Below are positions 46,062 through 58,248 of a DNA stretch of 64,000 nucleotides, in pieces (positions within the stretch are counted from its first letter, which is position 1; every line of letters starts with the position of its first letter). Under the pieces are notes generated by a model. That model had not been told where the DNA came from, did not search any database, and was given only the letters and a program-made list of their open reading frames with translations. The DNA lies in contig KK106981.1 of the NCBI GenBank assembly GCA_000611775.1, forward strand, positions 6,966,312-7,030,311, written 5' to 3'. Source of the stretch: Umbilicaria muhlenbergii (taxonomy: Eukaryota > Ascomycota > Lecanoromycetes > Umbilicariales > Umbilicariaceae). Both the position numbers and the translations under genes were made by a program.

Positions 46062-46678
46062 CTAAAATCCAACTGTGCCCTCGCCGACTTCATTGTGTCC
46101 GTCGAAGATACTGAAGCTCGCTCCACCATAATTATTGTGACTCATATAATCGTTCAAGGCCGCTATTGCCGCCGCCAAGACACCCCACGTTTGTTGATGG
46201 TTGTTGACGTTCCATGATTTGAAGAACACGCCGTTTCCGCCATAGAATTCCACCGACCCTTTCCGGATTACCGTGTCGCCGATTTGGTTAACGTACTGTG
46301 CCGCGTATCCAGCCGCCGTGTCCAGCGCGCTCTTGATAAAACTTTCGGAGACTGCATGGGTCATGGTAAGAATCACATATGTCTTGCTGTTGGGCGCGGG
46401 CCAGAGCACGGTGTTGGTGCTCTTGCGGGCTTCGAGACTGCCAGAGGCGAGACTGCGCTTGTTGAAAATACTGACGATATGGGTATCAGCTTTCATTTGC
46501 ATACAAGAAGCTTATTGATAAATTGGCAGCGCTTAACGTACGTCCCCGGTACACTTCCAGGGGAGTTGGCACAGAACTGGCTTCGAGTGGCCAGCGGCGA
46601 AGCGGTGACTGGATATGCAAAGCTGATAATAGCAGACTGGGCTAATGCCAAGATAACTGATGGAATGAGGATTCGCAT
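46062..46678 (-). CDS. Small secreted protein of unknown function
   Basis: Exons 46678-46542 and 46470-46062 with a 71-nt intron (GTACGT..CGTCAG); 181 aa. The N-terminus is a signal peptide (MRILIPSVILALAQSAIISF). A pro-like segment follows, ending at FNKRSLASG, whose KR is a possible Kex2 cleavage site. The predicted mature part has a repeated aliphatic helix and ends IFDGHNEVGEGTVGF; only one cysteine (in the pro-region) is visible. I do not recognise a named domain. Similar C-termini (DG.NEVG.G.VG) occur, from memory, in other fungal secreted hypotheticals. The role is unknown; an extracellular function is inferred only from the leader. Confidence 0.75.
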
Positions 46679-47766
46679 GTTGACGCTAGGGGAACGAAAT
46701 AGTAAGGAGCAAACAGAACGAACATTTTGGAATCATAACGGCGATTACGAGCCAGAGTCTGGGATTTTGAAGCTCTTCGTCATGTTGATGTCACCTTGAG
46801 ATTCACATCAAGCCAACTAGGCACAATCGCGAGAGTCGCCAGTCGCAAGAGCTTGAAGCGGGTCTTGCCAGCTCGTGGAACCTGCCATGGACTATGAAGC
46901 GTTTCGCTGCAAGCATCAACCTGGGACAGCTCCAAGTCGAATTAAATGGCAGCCGTCAGCAATGGGGATTCTATCTTGAAGGCGCTGGGTGTCTCCGGCG
47001 CTGATAGATGTGGACCGCTAGCGCGGAGGTTCCGCGCATGTGTACGGGAGGATCATTCGGATATATATTTATGAGTGATGTGTGTCCTTGCGGAAGCTTC
47101 AGCGCTATATGCGATATCCAGACAGTTATTGCGATGCGCTTATCCTTCGGCTCAGTAGGATGTTCGAAGGTGTATGTGTGGTCGCTGCAGCTAAGATGTG
47201 GAGCCGCCCGCAGGATCGCGTTACCGAATTCCGTACAGCCCTGGTGGGCTGCCATCCTTTTGATAGTATCTTGACAGGACACCCCCATGGAGTGCCGAGA
47301 AATGTAAGAGGGACGTACGTAACCGCGCATATATAACTCCCCATAAGGCATACTTTGCCCTCTTACAGTGGCAAAACAGCTTCAGAGTACTCCACAGTTC
47401 TTGGTCACTGTACGTGGTTTCGTGCCGCAATGGCAGCTACTTTACTGGACCTTGCCAACCGGATTCCTTGGAGCAGCGATTGCTCGATCGATATGAACCG
47501 GAACCCGGCCACCACTTCGCACGCTGATCAAGGACTTGAAACTCATGACACCAAGCGTGGGTTCAGAGTAAATGGCATCTTGCCGTGGGGAGGTCCTTTT
47601 CATACTCCGACTTAGGAGAGCGGTCTCCAGAACTCGCAAACGTAACATTGTGAAGCTCAATGACTTCTTAAAATCGGCTTCGAACTCTTTTTCGTTCTAT
47701 AACGTTGCTGAAAGTCCCTGAAGCATGCTCGCTCAAAATGTGGCTTCCTCCGAGGGTATTCTCAAC
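46679..47766. other. Intergenic, no gene seen
   Basis: About 1.1 kb between the secreted-protein start and the 3' end of FluG. Several short frames lie on both strands, none with a domain or splice support. Confidence 0.45.
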
Positions 47767-50384
47767 TCAATACCTTTCAATGAGCCAGTTCCTCCTCTTA
47801 TCAGGATCCATCGCGTCCAGCATCTCCGTCTCCGCTTTCTTTACAGCCAAGTACGTCTCCACGACATCCTCACCCATAACATCCCGTAAAACTCTATCCT
47901 CCCTTAAGCAACTCAGAGATTCATGGATACTCTTGGGCAACTGATGTTTAATGCCCAATCCCTTTCTCTGGCCTTCATCCATCGCCGCCGGGTCAACCTG
48001 ACAGTCTGCCATCGCCAGGTGTTCTCCGTCAAGTACGCCTTTCAATCCCGCCCCAAGAATTGCAGTTAAAGCGAGATAGGGATTCGCCAAGCCATCAAGG
48101 CATTTGATTTCCCAATGCGAATCCTCGATCTTCCTCAGCGGCGTCTCGCGATTCTGGCTCCCCCAAGCCACCCAAGTGCCCCCAGCCCAGACACTATCGA
48201 CCGCCCTCTCGTAGCTGGTAGAGTTGGGGTAGGTAAAGGCTGTGATGGCTTGTAGATGCTGCAGCACCCCGGCATAGAACGCTTCATGTTTGTCCGCCGG
48301 AGTCAAAGAGATGTGAACATGTGCCCCTGTTCCAACCGCGCCAGGGGTAGGCTTTGGGACCATGGTCGCGCGCAACTTGTGCTCGGCGGCCGCCGAGGAG
48401 AGAATGTCACGTGCAGCTAACAGAGTATCCACAGCAGCGACAGGCGGCATGGGTGGAAGTACAAATTCCCATTGGCCCGGGCCGCTTTCCGGGTGGACTT
48501 GTTGTATATCTATGCCCGCTCTCTCCAGGCGATCTATAGCAGTCTCAACAACGCGCATAATGTCATTATCATGCAAGGAAACCGCCGTTGACCATGCGTG
48601 GCCGTGATCTTCGGGCCGCTGTGTGAATTCAACTGCACCATCAACCTCAGTCCACTTCATGAACACGATTTCGACTTCGAAGCCGACAAGGAATTCTATG
48701 CCCTTGAGTTTCGCTTTCTCCGCAGTACCCCGCAAGACGGTCCTCGGGCAGATTGGTACTGGCTCTCCGTTTTCTTCCCGGAATTCTCCCTGCACTGTTG
48801 CGTACCCATCCCGCCCGCCGCGCCGCAGACTGTCAAAGCAAGGGTAGAGTTTGTATTCCCCAGCAGGGCCGAACCCGACAGCCATCGAATCGACTTGTGT
48901 TAAACCAAACATGCCTTTTGTGATACCGATGGGCTTGCCGGCTCGGAAAAGCTGTAGAGCTTGCTTTACTGGTAAGACTCGAACTCTTAATGTGGCAGTG
49001 TAGTCAAGCCACTGAAGGCGAATGTATTTGGTAGAGTCAACCTCAGCCAAGAATTGCAGAAAGGAGGAGAGCTGGTTTGGCAGAGTATTTGACACTCGGG
49101 TACTACGTTCTGGGCTAGTCTCCGATGGCAATGGCTTGAAAGGAAGAGCGAGATTGTATAGTCGGTTAGACGTGTGGAAAAAGATGTCCTCAACGATCTT
49201 GATTGCTTGATCCATATTCAAAGCGCTGCGGCGTACATAGTCACCAAGCACCTATTCGACATCACATGTCAGAGGAGCCTCTAGGGTATCACAGACAAAC
49301 TTACAATTTCCATTGCTTCGCGGACTTGCATGACGGCAAGTAGATAAGTTTCTGGGAACCAGTGCCCGTCCGTACTCCATGTCAACTTTTCTGTTGGACA
49401 GAATTCCAAAGCCTCTCTTATCACATGCTCCTGTCCCTCCTGACTAATCATTGGGAAAACTTCACCAATGTCCATGTATACATTCTCGTATGTGCTTGCA
49501 AGATAGCCGGCATCTTTCGTGTAGGGATAACTCGCATGGAGGAGCACAATTTGCACGGAGGGGTAGCTCTTGATGAACGGCTGGAGATGTGAGGGGGAAG
49601 ATAGCCGTAGCGTTATATCATTGTCACCAAGCCCAGTATGGAACTGAAAGGGCTTCGATGGCTGTGAAGCGGAGGCGCTGCGCGCCAATGCTTGCGCTGC
49701 CAAATGAACGAAGTAGGGACTTAGCGTTTCCTCTTCCAAGCGCGTGAATCCAGCAGGGCTTTGCTTCAAGAGTGTATCAACCGCAGCTTGTGGATCAAGG
49801 TCGGCGAGATCAGAGATTGCCAAGCCTGTGCGATAGCATATGACCGACTTGAAGCCAACAACCTCCGGATCCTCAATAGCTCCTTGGATATCATTGGTGA
49901 AGCTATTCGTAACCGTGGCCAGGAAGTCTGTGCTGTTACGGGAGTGATGATCCATCAGTGCAACCGCTAGAATCTGCTCTGCCACCTTCTCGATCCTCAC
50001 AATTCTCTTGCATTTTGAGCGTGTCAGCCTATCGTGCCAGTCATACGGATGAACAACATTTCCATCCAGCCCATCATCAACCAGAACGGTCTCGATGCCT
50101 TGAAAACATCTCCGGGCCCATACATCGTCGGGTCGTTTCCTCTCCTCCTCGATCCTGGATTGCACGGATTCCCATGAGGGTTCACACTCAAGAATTTCAG
50201 ATAGCTGCCTCACCGCACGTATATGCGCAAGCGTAGATGAAGCGTACTTGAGGGCTGGACCTTCTGCTTCAGTGGTCATAGACATCAAAGGGTGAGCAGC
50301 AATCTCGGAAGGAAGCAGGAGATTGTGAGCATGGTGATCAATGATCGGGGTCTTCTGTATCGCTTTTGTGAGGGCTTCCATCAT
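47767..50384 (-). CDS. fluG: FluG-family protein: amidohydrolase fused to a glutamine-synthetase-I-like domain
   Basis: Exons 50384-49305 and 49251-47767, with a 53-nt intron; 854 aa. The N-terminal ~400 residues are an amidohydrolase-2-type barrel with the metal-binding start PIIDHHAHNLLLP, and later HTGLGDND and STDGHWFPETY. The C-terminal ~430 residues are a GSI-like domain: FLVGFEVEIVFMKW (metal/Glu site), GTGAHVHISL (ATP/metal His) and NRETPLR (substrate Arg). In Aspergillus nidulans FluG is needed for asexual sporulation, through an extracellular signal; whether that role holds here is inference. The fusion and length match FluG. The start is the first of two adjacent ATGs. A 5S rRNA gene lies 348 bp upstream on the same strand. 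Confidence 0.92.
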
Positions 50385-50731
50385 GCGTAGTGCTTCGCTC
50401 CAGTAACAGCAACAATGAACAGAAGGAGAAATACAAGCGCGACAGTGGTACTCGGTCCCAGTCCGATCAAGCTCTCAACATGTGGTGACATCAACATAGA
50501 GAGATGAATATGTGTCCCCGCGCGTAGGAAGCTGTCAATTAAGCGCCAAGACGCGCCTCCATCCCATGAGCTTGCCTTGCATGCGCAGATCAACACGACG
50601 CGACTCAAAGACAGATAGCCCTTCAATCTCAAAATTGGTCTTTGAAAGTTTTGTTGTACGCACCTACGGATTTTCTTCACGCGATCAAAAACCGAAGATA
50701 CGAAAATAGACAGCAAAAAGAAGATGCTAAA
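50385..50731 (-). promoter_or_regulatory. FluG upstream region
   Basis: 347 bp between the 5S gene and the FluG start. An open frame with two hydrophobic stretches runs through it (50381-50767, minus). It overlaps the 5S gene and shows no family resemblance, so I do not call it. Confidence 0.4.
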
Positions 50732-50850
50732 ACATACAACAGCAGGGATTCGCTGGTGGTCACCCACCCAACTACTGATCTGCCGATCTCAAGCTTATGT
50801 ATGGCAGAGCGGACGGGATGCCCAGTTTTCTTGAGTCTGTGGTCGTATGT
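50732..50850 (-). rRNA. 5S ribosomal RNA gene
   Basis: On the minus strand it starts ACATACGACCACAGACTCAA and ends with GTTGTATGT, which pairs with the start to make the helix-I stem of 5S rRNA. The internal parts are conserved: CCCGTCCGCTCTGCCATAC and CAGTAGTTGGGTGGGTGACC then ACCAGCGAATCCCTGC, which includes the box C promoter region bound by TFIIIA. TTTT follows directly as a pol III terminator. The length is 119 nt, typical for ascomycetes, and the gene looks intact. Single dispersed 5S genes are usual in filamentous ascomycetes. Confidence 0.95.
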
Positions 50851-51420
50851 GATGGTCAAGCCGACAATAATAAAATATAGCTCATTATTCTAATGAGGAT
50901 TAGCTTACGTGTTGCGCCAGGTCAGCAACTACTTGCCGCCCGTAGGAGACGAGCGCCGGCTGGACTTCTTCCAAAGCCATCTTGCCATCTCAGGGTTCAA
51001 CATCTCTGTTTCAGGAGCCCGTTCTCTTTGCCAAACAATGCCAAGACCACGCAAAGAGAAGTGGCATCTGCCAATGAGAATAGTATGCTAAACTGGTACG
51101 GCGGTAGGAGGGAGTTTTTCCTCTATTTCACTGCTTTGCGGCCCAGACCGCAATGTCTTATTCGGCTTCATAACGTGCTTTGGACAGTCCGTCATAGGCC
51201 ATGACACTCGTTTCCAGTCGTTCACACATGTTATTCATCACGGTGCCTACTCCGGCCATACGATGGCTCTACCTTTGCACTATCGCAACTTGCGTCGTCA
51301 TTGTTCTGTACAAGCTCTCAGAAACCAGAAGCGGGAATATGGTCGTATCACTGTCGAACGGACAGCTTAGGCAATCATAAAGCAGACCAGCGAAATATTC
51401 AATCAACTTGAAACATAAAG
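50851..51420. other. Intergenic, upstream of the GH47 relic
   Basis: 570 bp with no supported feature. The 5' flank of the 5S gene starts here. Confidence 0.4.
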
Positions 51421-52882
51421 GTTTCCGATGGAACAAAGTCCCGCAACGGTGCCCAGTTACTTCGATGACGAGCGTCCCCGTCGGAAGTGGGTTGAGACTT
51501 CCCGCAAAGCTTTGTTCATGTATGGACCTGGTACAAGAGATACGCGTGGTTGAAGGACGAGCTTGCTCTAGTCTCTGGAGCATACAGGAACGTTTTTGGC
51601 GGCTAGGCTGCGACTCTCGTTGATACGTTGGACACGTTATCTATTCCGGGCCTGTAGGATGGGTTTGATGAAGTGGTCGTTGCTATTGACAAGATTGATT
51701 TCTCCACGACGGAGTAAGACGAGCTCAACGTCTTCGAAACTACGATCAGGTATCTTGGGGGGGGGGGGTTTGTATGCATATGACCTTAGTGGAAACTCAC
51801 GGTTACTGGACAAAGCATTTGAGGTAGGATAGATCATTTATGTTGCTTTTGATACACCCATTCGGATGCCAGTCCTTGCGGTGGAAATGGCTGCCTGCTG
51901 CTTCAGGGAAGCCTCAAGAGGCGCACACCAACACCTTTGCCGCCGAAATCGGCTCGCTGTCTCTGGAGTTCACTCGTTTGTCGCAACTCTCCAAAGACTC
52001 GAAGTACTACGATGCCATTCACCAAGTAATGGAGCAATTTGATCTACATCAGAATCATACAAAGCTGCCCGGCATGTGGCCAGTCATCATGGACGCTAAA
52101 TATATCTCATTCATGGAATACAGTGATTTCACGTTCGGCGCCACGTCAGATTCATTGTATGAGTATCTTCCAAAGGTGTATATTATCGGCAGGTTTGAGG
52201 GCCCTCCATACTACAGCTGACGTGCCCAGCAATATATGAAGCTAGCTGGGTTCGATCAGCGATACTTCAGAATTTACGAACATGCTAGGGATGTGGTAAA
52301 GAAGCATGTGCTTTATTTTTAAATGAACAAGGGTAATTAAGATATTCTGTTGTTAGGCACCGCTTATGTGAACGAGATCCTTCTAGATCCGCAGGGTCAG
52401 CATCTGACCTGCTTCGTGGGCGGCATGGTCGCCATCGGCGCCAAAATTTTCGTGCGAGACAAGCTGGACGTGGCCCGAAAACTCGTCGATGGCTGCATCT
52501 GGGCATATGAAAGCATACCTACCGGTATCATGCCTGAAACATTTCACGCTGTGCCACGCTCGATGGATTGCCAGTTGGATGAAACGAAGTGACACCAAGT
52601 GTTCTCCGCTACCACGAGCATCGTAACCGCATCACTCCGGACCATAAGCGGCTACCACCGGCTTCCACGGAGATCGCTGATCCCAGGTGTTACTTGGAGT
52701 ATGTGGCCGTCGTTCTCCAGCTCTGCAGGTCGTTTCTGAACTCCGGCAGGCCTGATGCTATCGAAGCCGTGCTCGTCCTCTACCGCACCACCGGCTACAG
52801 AACACTGCAGGAGAAAGCTTGGAACGTTTTCCCTGCCTGTGAAAATTATACGAGAACTGATGTTTGGCCATTCAGCTATTGA
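51421..52882 (+). pseudogene. Broken GH47 alpha-1,2-mannosidase gene
   Basis: GH47 enzymes trim alpha-1,2-linked mannose from N-glycans. Pieces in order: VPSYFDDERPRRKWVETS (51447), YKRYAWLKDELALVSGAYRN (51531), AATLVDTLDTLSIPG (51607), VVVAIDKIDFSTTE then DELNVFETTIRYLGG (51674-51760), YAYDLSGNSRLLDKAF (51776), FAAEIGSLSLEFTRLSQLS (51932), LPGMWPVIMDAKYISF (52065), QGQHLTCFVGGMVAIGAKIF (52394), LVDGCIWAYESIPTGIMPET (52484) and a C-terminal ENYTRTD (52845). Stops (for example TAA at about 51715) and at least four frame changes separate them, one at a run of twelve G (51757-51768). Base composition is normal. It is a decayed host gene. Confidence 0.85.
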
Positions 52883-53853
52883 TGAGCAACGAATATCGAT
52901 AATCCACCTAGAAAGTTAAACAATATAGAAAGCTTTTGGATGGGTGAGACTCTGAGTTACTTCTACCGAATATTTAGTGACCCGAGCCTTGTGAGTCTAG
53001 ACAACTCTGTCTTGTAGGACATGCCGGCAGTGGCCGATGCGAGAACGCCCTGCTGGTGGTCATTCAGAGCAACACCGAAGCCAACCCTTTGAAGACCTCG
53101 GCGAGGGAATGATTAGAAGTGGTGATTATAACCGGAGCTTAGGCTGGCAATCCGGTTGGTAGGTTCGAGTTACATAAGAGCAGTGGCGACTGTACAACCG
53201 GCAGAGTCCGTGAAGTTTCCTTTGTGTTTGTGAGCGGAGGTCACATCTATCCTAAGCGTACTTTTTTTCTTGACAGGTTCCATTACCCTATCCACTCTTC
53301 TCCAGCCCTTGCTCCATCCTGCCACCGAAGACTTGAGAGATTCACGTTGCAGCCCGAGGTTTTACGCCCCGTCGATGAAACTGCATCTTAGCTTGCATTA
53401 ACCTCGAGTGAACGTCCCTTGATGTTGAAGTGACAGTCTTTCCACGATCAAGCTGGTAGTCTTGCATGATGCGGTCTCTAGCAGGAGGCCTTCGCAACGA
53501 GCGGTATCCAAAGACTTCCAACCGCGTTCAAATACCAGCAGCGCCCAAGACTACATTATCGGCGGCTCGTACTTGCGCTAGGTGCCCGTCTATCCTTTAC
53601 CGCCATCACCAAACCCAAGCTTTCCGGCTTCTTCGTTGGTCAGAGTGACGATGCCTGCCTTTTTTGGAGATCTTGCTGCTACAGGACTACGAGGATCCCA
53701 CTGGCGGAGGCATACTCTGTCGTCAATGACATCACATAGAGAAACAAAACAACTGATTAATAACAGGCGTTCATTCTCGGAGATCTATCTACAAGAAGAG
53801 ACACACTCCTGAATTATTGTGAAACCAACACAGCTACCACGTGGGTTCTTGTT
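52883..53853. other. Intergenic between the GH47 relic and the transporter
   Basis: Almost 1 kb. I see no recognisable domain on either strand; a few short frames (for example 53466-53648) are not supported. Confidence 0.4.
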
Positions 53854-55538
53854 CTAAACGACCGAACCCTTACGCGCAACATCTTCCACGATCTCCGGAG
53901 CAAGAGTGCCCTTGTCGGTAAGACCCATCTGGGCGGCGTAAGTGGAGGTGGGCACCCATCTGGAGGATTTGCGGGCGTTCGTCTCTTCCAACATCCTATC
54001 GACCTGCTCCAAGGTAAGACCCTTGGTCTCAGGGACCAGGAAATAGGCGTAGACGAAGCAGCAGGCGCAGAGCGAGCCCCAGATGAAGAAGACCTTGGCG
54101 CCAAGGTTGCCTTTGTCCGTGCCAACCATGTAAGGCGTGATGACGGCGATGATCTAATGCACCTGTTAGCGAGGAGACAACGATGAGAGGACCGCTTGTT
54201 ATGACTTACGCAGTTCCAGAGCCAGTTAGAGGCGGTGGAGAGAGCAACACCGCGGGAACGGATTTGAAGAGGGAAAATCTCTCCGATGACGACCCACGCA
54301 CCTGGACCCCAGGTGGAAGCGAAGAAGAAGATGTAGATGCAGATGAAGGCAATCATGGCGCTGACAGCTTTGTTGTTGCCCCCATCAACAGTGCCAACAA
54401 TGGCAACGATGAACTGGCAGATGACCATACCCAAAGCACCCCAGATAAGAAGGGGGCGGCGACCGAATCTCTCGATGGTCCAGAACGAAATCGGCGTAGA
54501 GCAGACATTGACGAGGGTGGTGATGAGGCCGATGAGGAAGGGGTTACTGATGGTCCCAAGCTCTTGGAAGAAGGTTGTTCCGAAGTAGAAGATGAAGTTG
54601 ACCCCAGTCCACTGCTGCATCATCTGCAAAGAAGTGCCGAGGATGGTACGACGCAAGTTGCTGCTGGGCTTCGTCAACCCACCCTTGAAGCAGTTGGCCC
54701 AACTGCTGAAATAGTTGCCCTGAGGGATCAATCGCATTTCGTACTCGTGGTTGGCCACAATCTCCGCCAATTCTTGTTCGATGAATTGGGATCCGCGTGG
54801 CTGACCGCGAAGACGAGCCAACACATCGGCCGCGCGGTCAAGGTTGCCCTTCTTGACAAAGTACCGTGGGGACTCTGGAAGGAAGAAGAGACCGGTCCCG
54901 AGGATCAATGCCCAAGCGATCTGAATGCCAATGGGGATACGGTACGAGCCGCTGTCCATGCGATTCTGCGTGCCATAATCGACACATGATGCTAGAAGAA
55001 TACCGATGGTGATGCAGAATTGATAGCCGGACACAATGGCACCACGGACCTTCCGGGGGGCAATCTCCGACATGTACAGGATAATGATGGCGGACACGAA
55101 CCCGACACCGAACCCAGCGACGAGGCGGCCGGCGACGATGAGGCCAAGACTGCTGGAGGCTGTCTGCAAAACGACACCGATGATGAAGACCAGGCACCCG
55201 GCGATGATGGTGGTGCGGCGACCAACGAAGTCGGCAAGGTCACCGGCAATGATGGCGCCGAAGAAAGTACCGGCCGAGAGGATGGAGGTGATGAGAGACT
55301 TCTGCCACGACGGGAGGGTGAAGTCCTTGGTCGGGGTGGCGGGGGGGTACGGCATGCCGGTGTAGAGGTGGATGAAGTAGTTCATGCCCTGGACACCGCT
55401 GATGTACCCAGAGTCGTAACCGAAGAAGATACCACCGAAGGCGGCGAAGGCGCACATCATGTACGCCTTGAAGGTCACGGGCGCCTCGACACGGGACGTG
55501 TCGGCCGTGGCCGCGAGACCGACTCCTCCGCCAGGCAT
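53854..55538 (-). CDS. MFS sugar (hexose) transporter
   Basis: A major-facilitator sugar/H+ symporter of the plasma membrane. Exons 55538-54210 and 54153-53854, with a 56-nt intron (GTAAGT..CATTAG); 542 aa, 12 membrane segments. Family motifs: GGIFFGYDSGYISGV in TM1, DFVGRRTTIIAG (loop 2-3), PESPRYFVKKG after TM6, QQWTGVNFIFYFGTTFF in TM7, ERFGRRPLLIWG (loop 8-9) and PETKGLTLEQVD after TM12. The start chosen is MPGGGVGL, as is usual in relatives; the frame stays open 36 codons further upstream to 55646. Two CreA-like sites lie about 230 bp upstream, so glucose repression is possible. The substrate is probably glucose or another hexose. Confidence 0.93.
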
Positions 55539-55764
55539 GATGAGGTTGTGACTCGAATGAGGTGAGCTTGTGTTGTCCGTGAGGTTAGATTCGGTAGGAC
55601 TGCTAGTTGGACGCTTGGAGGTGAGGTGGAGGTGAAGTGAAGGCACAAAGCAGGAAGAGTGGCTTGGGGCGCTTCGGAATGAGGAGAGGAGGAGGATGTT
55701 GTGGAGGCTGGGGGGCGGTGGTGTTGTTCATATAGTTTCCCCATTCCATTAGCTGGCCTGCGTG

Positions 55765-55782
55765 GTGGGGTCCGGACTGGGG
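55765..55782 (-). promoter_or_regulatory. Pair of CreA-like sites (GTGGGG, CTGGGG)
   Basis: GTGGGG at 55765-55770 and CTGGGG at 55777-55782 fit the SYGGRG consensus of the carbon catabolite repressor CreA. They lie close together about 230 bp upstream of the sugar transporter start. Short motifs like this also occur by chance. Confidence 0.35.
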
Positions 55783-58248
55783 GGTGGACCGTGCGTGCCC
55801 AGGTTGATGATGGTTGTCATGTGCCGTTGCCGCGTCCCATTCGCTGCGTGGGCCGCATTCGCTGCAAACACTACGTCTAGAAGGACGAAGAAGGCAAGGT
55901 GAGGGAAGTCTAAGGTGTCTGGACTGCCTCGCCCCATCCTGTTGCATCTCCACCGTGACCCCGATTCCCCACTGCCGGCGCGAGTCTGCTCAAAGCATGC
56001 TCTGGGACCGCCCAGCGCGTTGCGATTTTCGGAGCGTCGACCGAGGCTGATACGAGTCTGGGTACCTACTACCAATCGAAGTGGGTCGCCAGAGTCTTCA
56101 GAGCCCCCAAGGTTCCGCCAAGCCTGACTAGCGCCTTCGCGGCTGCTCTGCCATGCCCACCGCCCTCAGCTTGTCTTCGCTTGACTTTTTCCATGCTTTT
56201 GATCACAGTCGGATTCGGCCATCGCGCTACGAGGGGCCTACTCCATCCAATTGGGCCTGCACATCTCTGGCCTGACACTGGGTGGAGACTGGGAAACTGG
56301 AGACTGGAGAGCTGGGGAGCATCTGCATGATCACGCGATGGGGGAACCGCGCCGGCGGGGACGATCCATGAAGTCCATGAGTCGAAGAGAGCCACCAAGC
56401 AATAAATGCAATTCATACCACGGTGATCCCGGTTCGCCGTCCCGCCACCCCGGTAATAATCTCCTTGCACCAGTACCTTGCACCAGTACCTTGTATGCCT
56501 CGTGCGGTTTGGAGCACGAAGCCGAACCATGGAGCCGAACCATGTTAACCAAATTAATTTGATCGCCGTCCGGCTAGAAAAGGTCAGACGGGCAAATTCT
56601 CATGATTCTAGAGGTCAAGGCATTCGGAGCACAAGTACATTGGTGGTCAACTGGGACGCCTGACGGGTGCTCAGTGACGAGAAAACGCCCATTGGCACAA
56701 AATCTCCTGTCGAGAGGCTTCCCACATCCCCGGCACCTTTCGGCATGACCGATCCCATGCATGCCAAGCCAGGACAAGAATGACAAGTATGACAAGAATG
56801 ACAAGAATCCAAACCCCTTTGGGTGTAGGTGTAACTGTACTCGTACAAGTTAGTGGTGCTTTTAAGATCTGGATTTCGATGTGGCTGGATCTGTCCAAAC
56901 TCACAACGCTAACGCTTCTTCTCTCGGAAGCAGGGAATGCAATGATCAGATGGCCCTGCATGAGAACGGTCTGCTCCCGCTCTCGCTGAATCGGCCGTCG
57001 AGAAAGAAAAAGTGTCAACAGTCAAGTGTCAACAGTCCCAGAATGTTTCATCGCCGTGGCCACTTGCTCTGTACGAACGCCTTCGGTCAAAGTTGCCTAA
57101 ATACTTGCATACCTACCTTATCCAATTTGTCCAAGAACGGGCTGCAACAGGCCGACCTGCACGCCTGCCCTCCTGCACCCTACCTTACACATGGCAATGC
57201 CTTTCGACGGTTGCCCGGGCGCTAGAACGCATGCCATTTGTCCAATGTCCATATCGCCATCATCGAAGAACACGACCAAGAGTAAAATTTGTCACGGGTC
57301 TAGTCGTATTCGTCGTATTCGTGCCGCACCCGGTCACACTTTGGCGCTGTAGGATTCCGGCACCAATCAGCAGTCCCAGCAGGTCGGCCGCCGCCCTCTC
57401 TCTCATTCGCCGGGGGCCACTCCGCCTTTCGTGATGCCGGTAAACGTGGCAGGGCCAATGATGGAGTGCGCCAGCAAGCGCCACCCACACACGGAAACGG
57501 ATTTATCACCAGATCGGGCAAGGGGCCAATATAACTACGGTGCATCAAAAGTCCTGCGAGTTATCATTTGTGGGGTTGCCTGCCGGTCAGGACCCAGCGG
57601 CGGGAGTTTGCATTGCGTGCATCGTATGTCCGCTCTCGACCAGGCATGGCTGGACGTTGATGTGACAAGAATCACCGTTGTCCATATTGCGCACTCGAAT
57701 CCGAGCTCATTGTCACCTTCATGTTTCTACTCATACTGGCCTGTTCCTCTTTCTACCTATCTAATTCTGCTCTTTCCTTATAGATGCTTGCGCATCTATT
57801 GTCGTTTTCCCCACGTCGCGCCCCACCGAGCGTTATTCTGTGCTTGGCAGTCGTATTCAGGAGTGTACTGAATGTACATGACTCTTATCGAATCAGCGCC
57901 TCTTGACGCATGCGCTGCGTTGCTCGCTCAACTCGTACCTTGTTCCTTGCTTCTTGTGTGCATGCAGGTAACCGTTAAGTTGACGGCCATGAATTCAATC
58001 TTGGAATCGCGAGTGGTGCAACAAAAGTAAATGGACGAGGCTGTTGCTGCCTCACGGTACGCCACATGTCGATTCGGAGAGTAGCTAACTGCAGCTTCCA
58101 ATAATGCCTACAATCGCCAAGCAATCAACAACTTGGTTGGTAGATCCCCGAACACGCAGGCAATCCCCCCCTTCAGTTGCACCCCCACGATCCAACCCCC
58201 TCAGACCACCTCCCCGTCCGTCCGTCCCTCCCCCCGCCCCCGGACGAT
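55783..58248. other. Long intergenic region upstream of the sugar transporter
   Basis: About 2.5 kb. It contains several short tandem duplications: CTTGCACCAGTAC twice (56462-56490), GAGCCGAACCATG twice (about 56517-56545), TGACAAGAAT-type decamers about four times (56772-56808), AGTGTCAACAGTC twice (57011-57038) and GTCGTATTC twice (57302-57320). No coding frame is supported. Confidence 0.5.

Noticed and set aside
50381-50767. A 128-residue minus-strand frame with two hydrophobic stretches whose stop overlaps the FluG start (ATGA).
   Set aside because: It runs through the 5S rRNA gene, has no family resemblance, and eukaryotic genes are not translated as overlapping pairs; the overlap is probably chance.
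54183-54989. A 268-residue plus-strand open frame, Asp/Glu-rich.
   Set aside because: It is the antisense shadow of the sugar transporter; codon bias of the real gene leaves the opposite strand open.
55020-55565. A 181-residue acidic plus-strand open frame.
   Set aside because: Also antisense to the sugar transporter N-terminus, with no domain.
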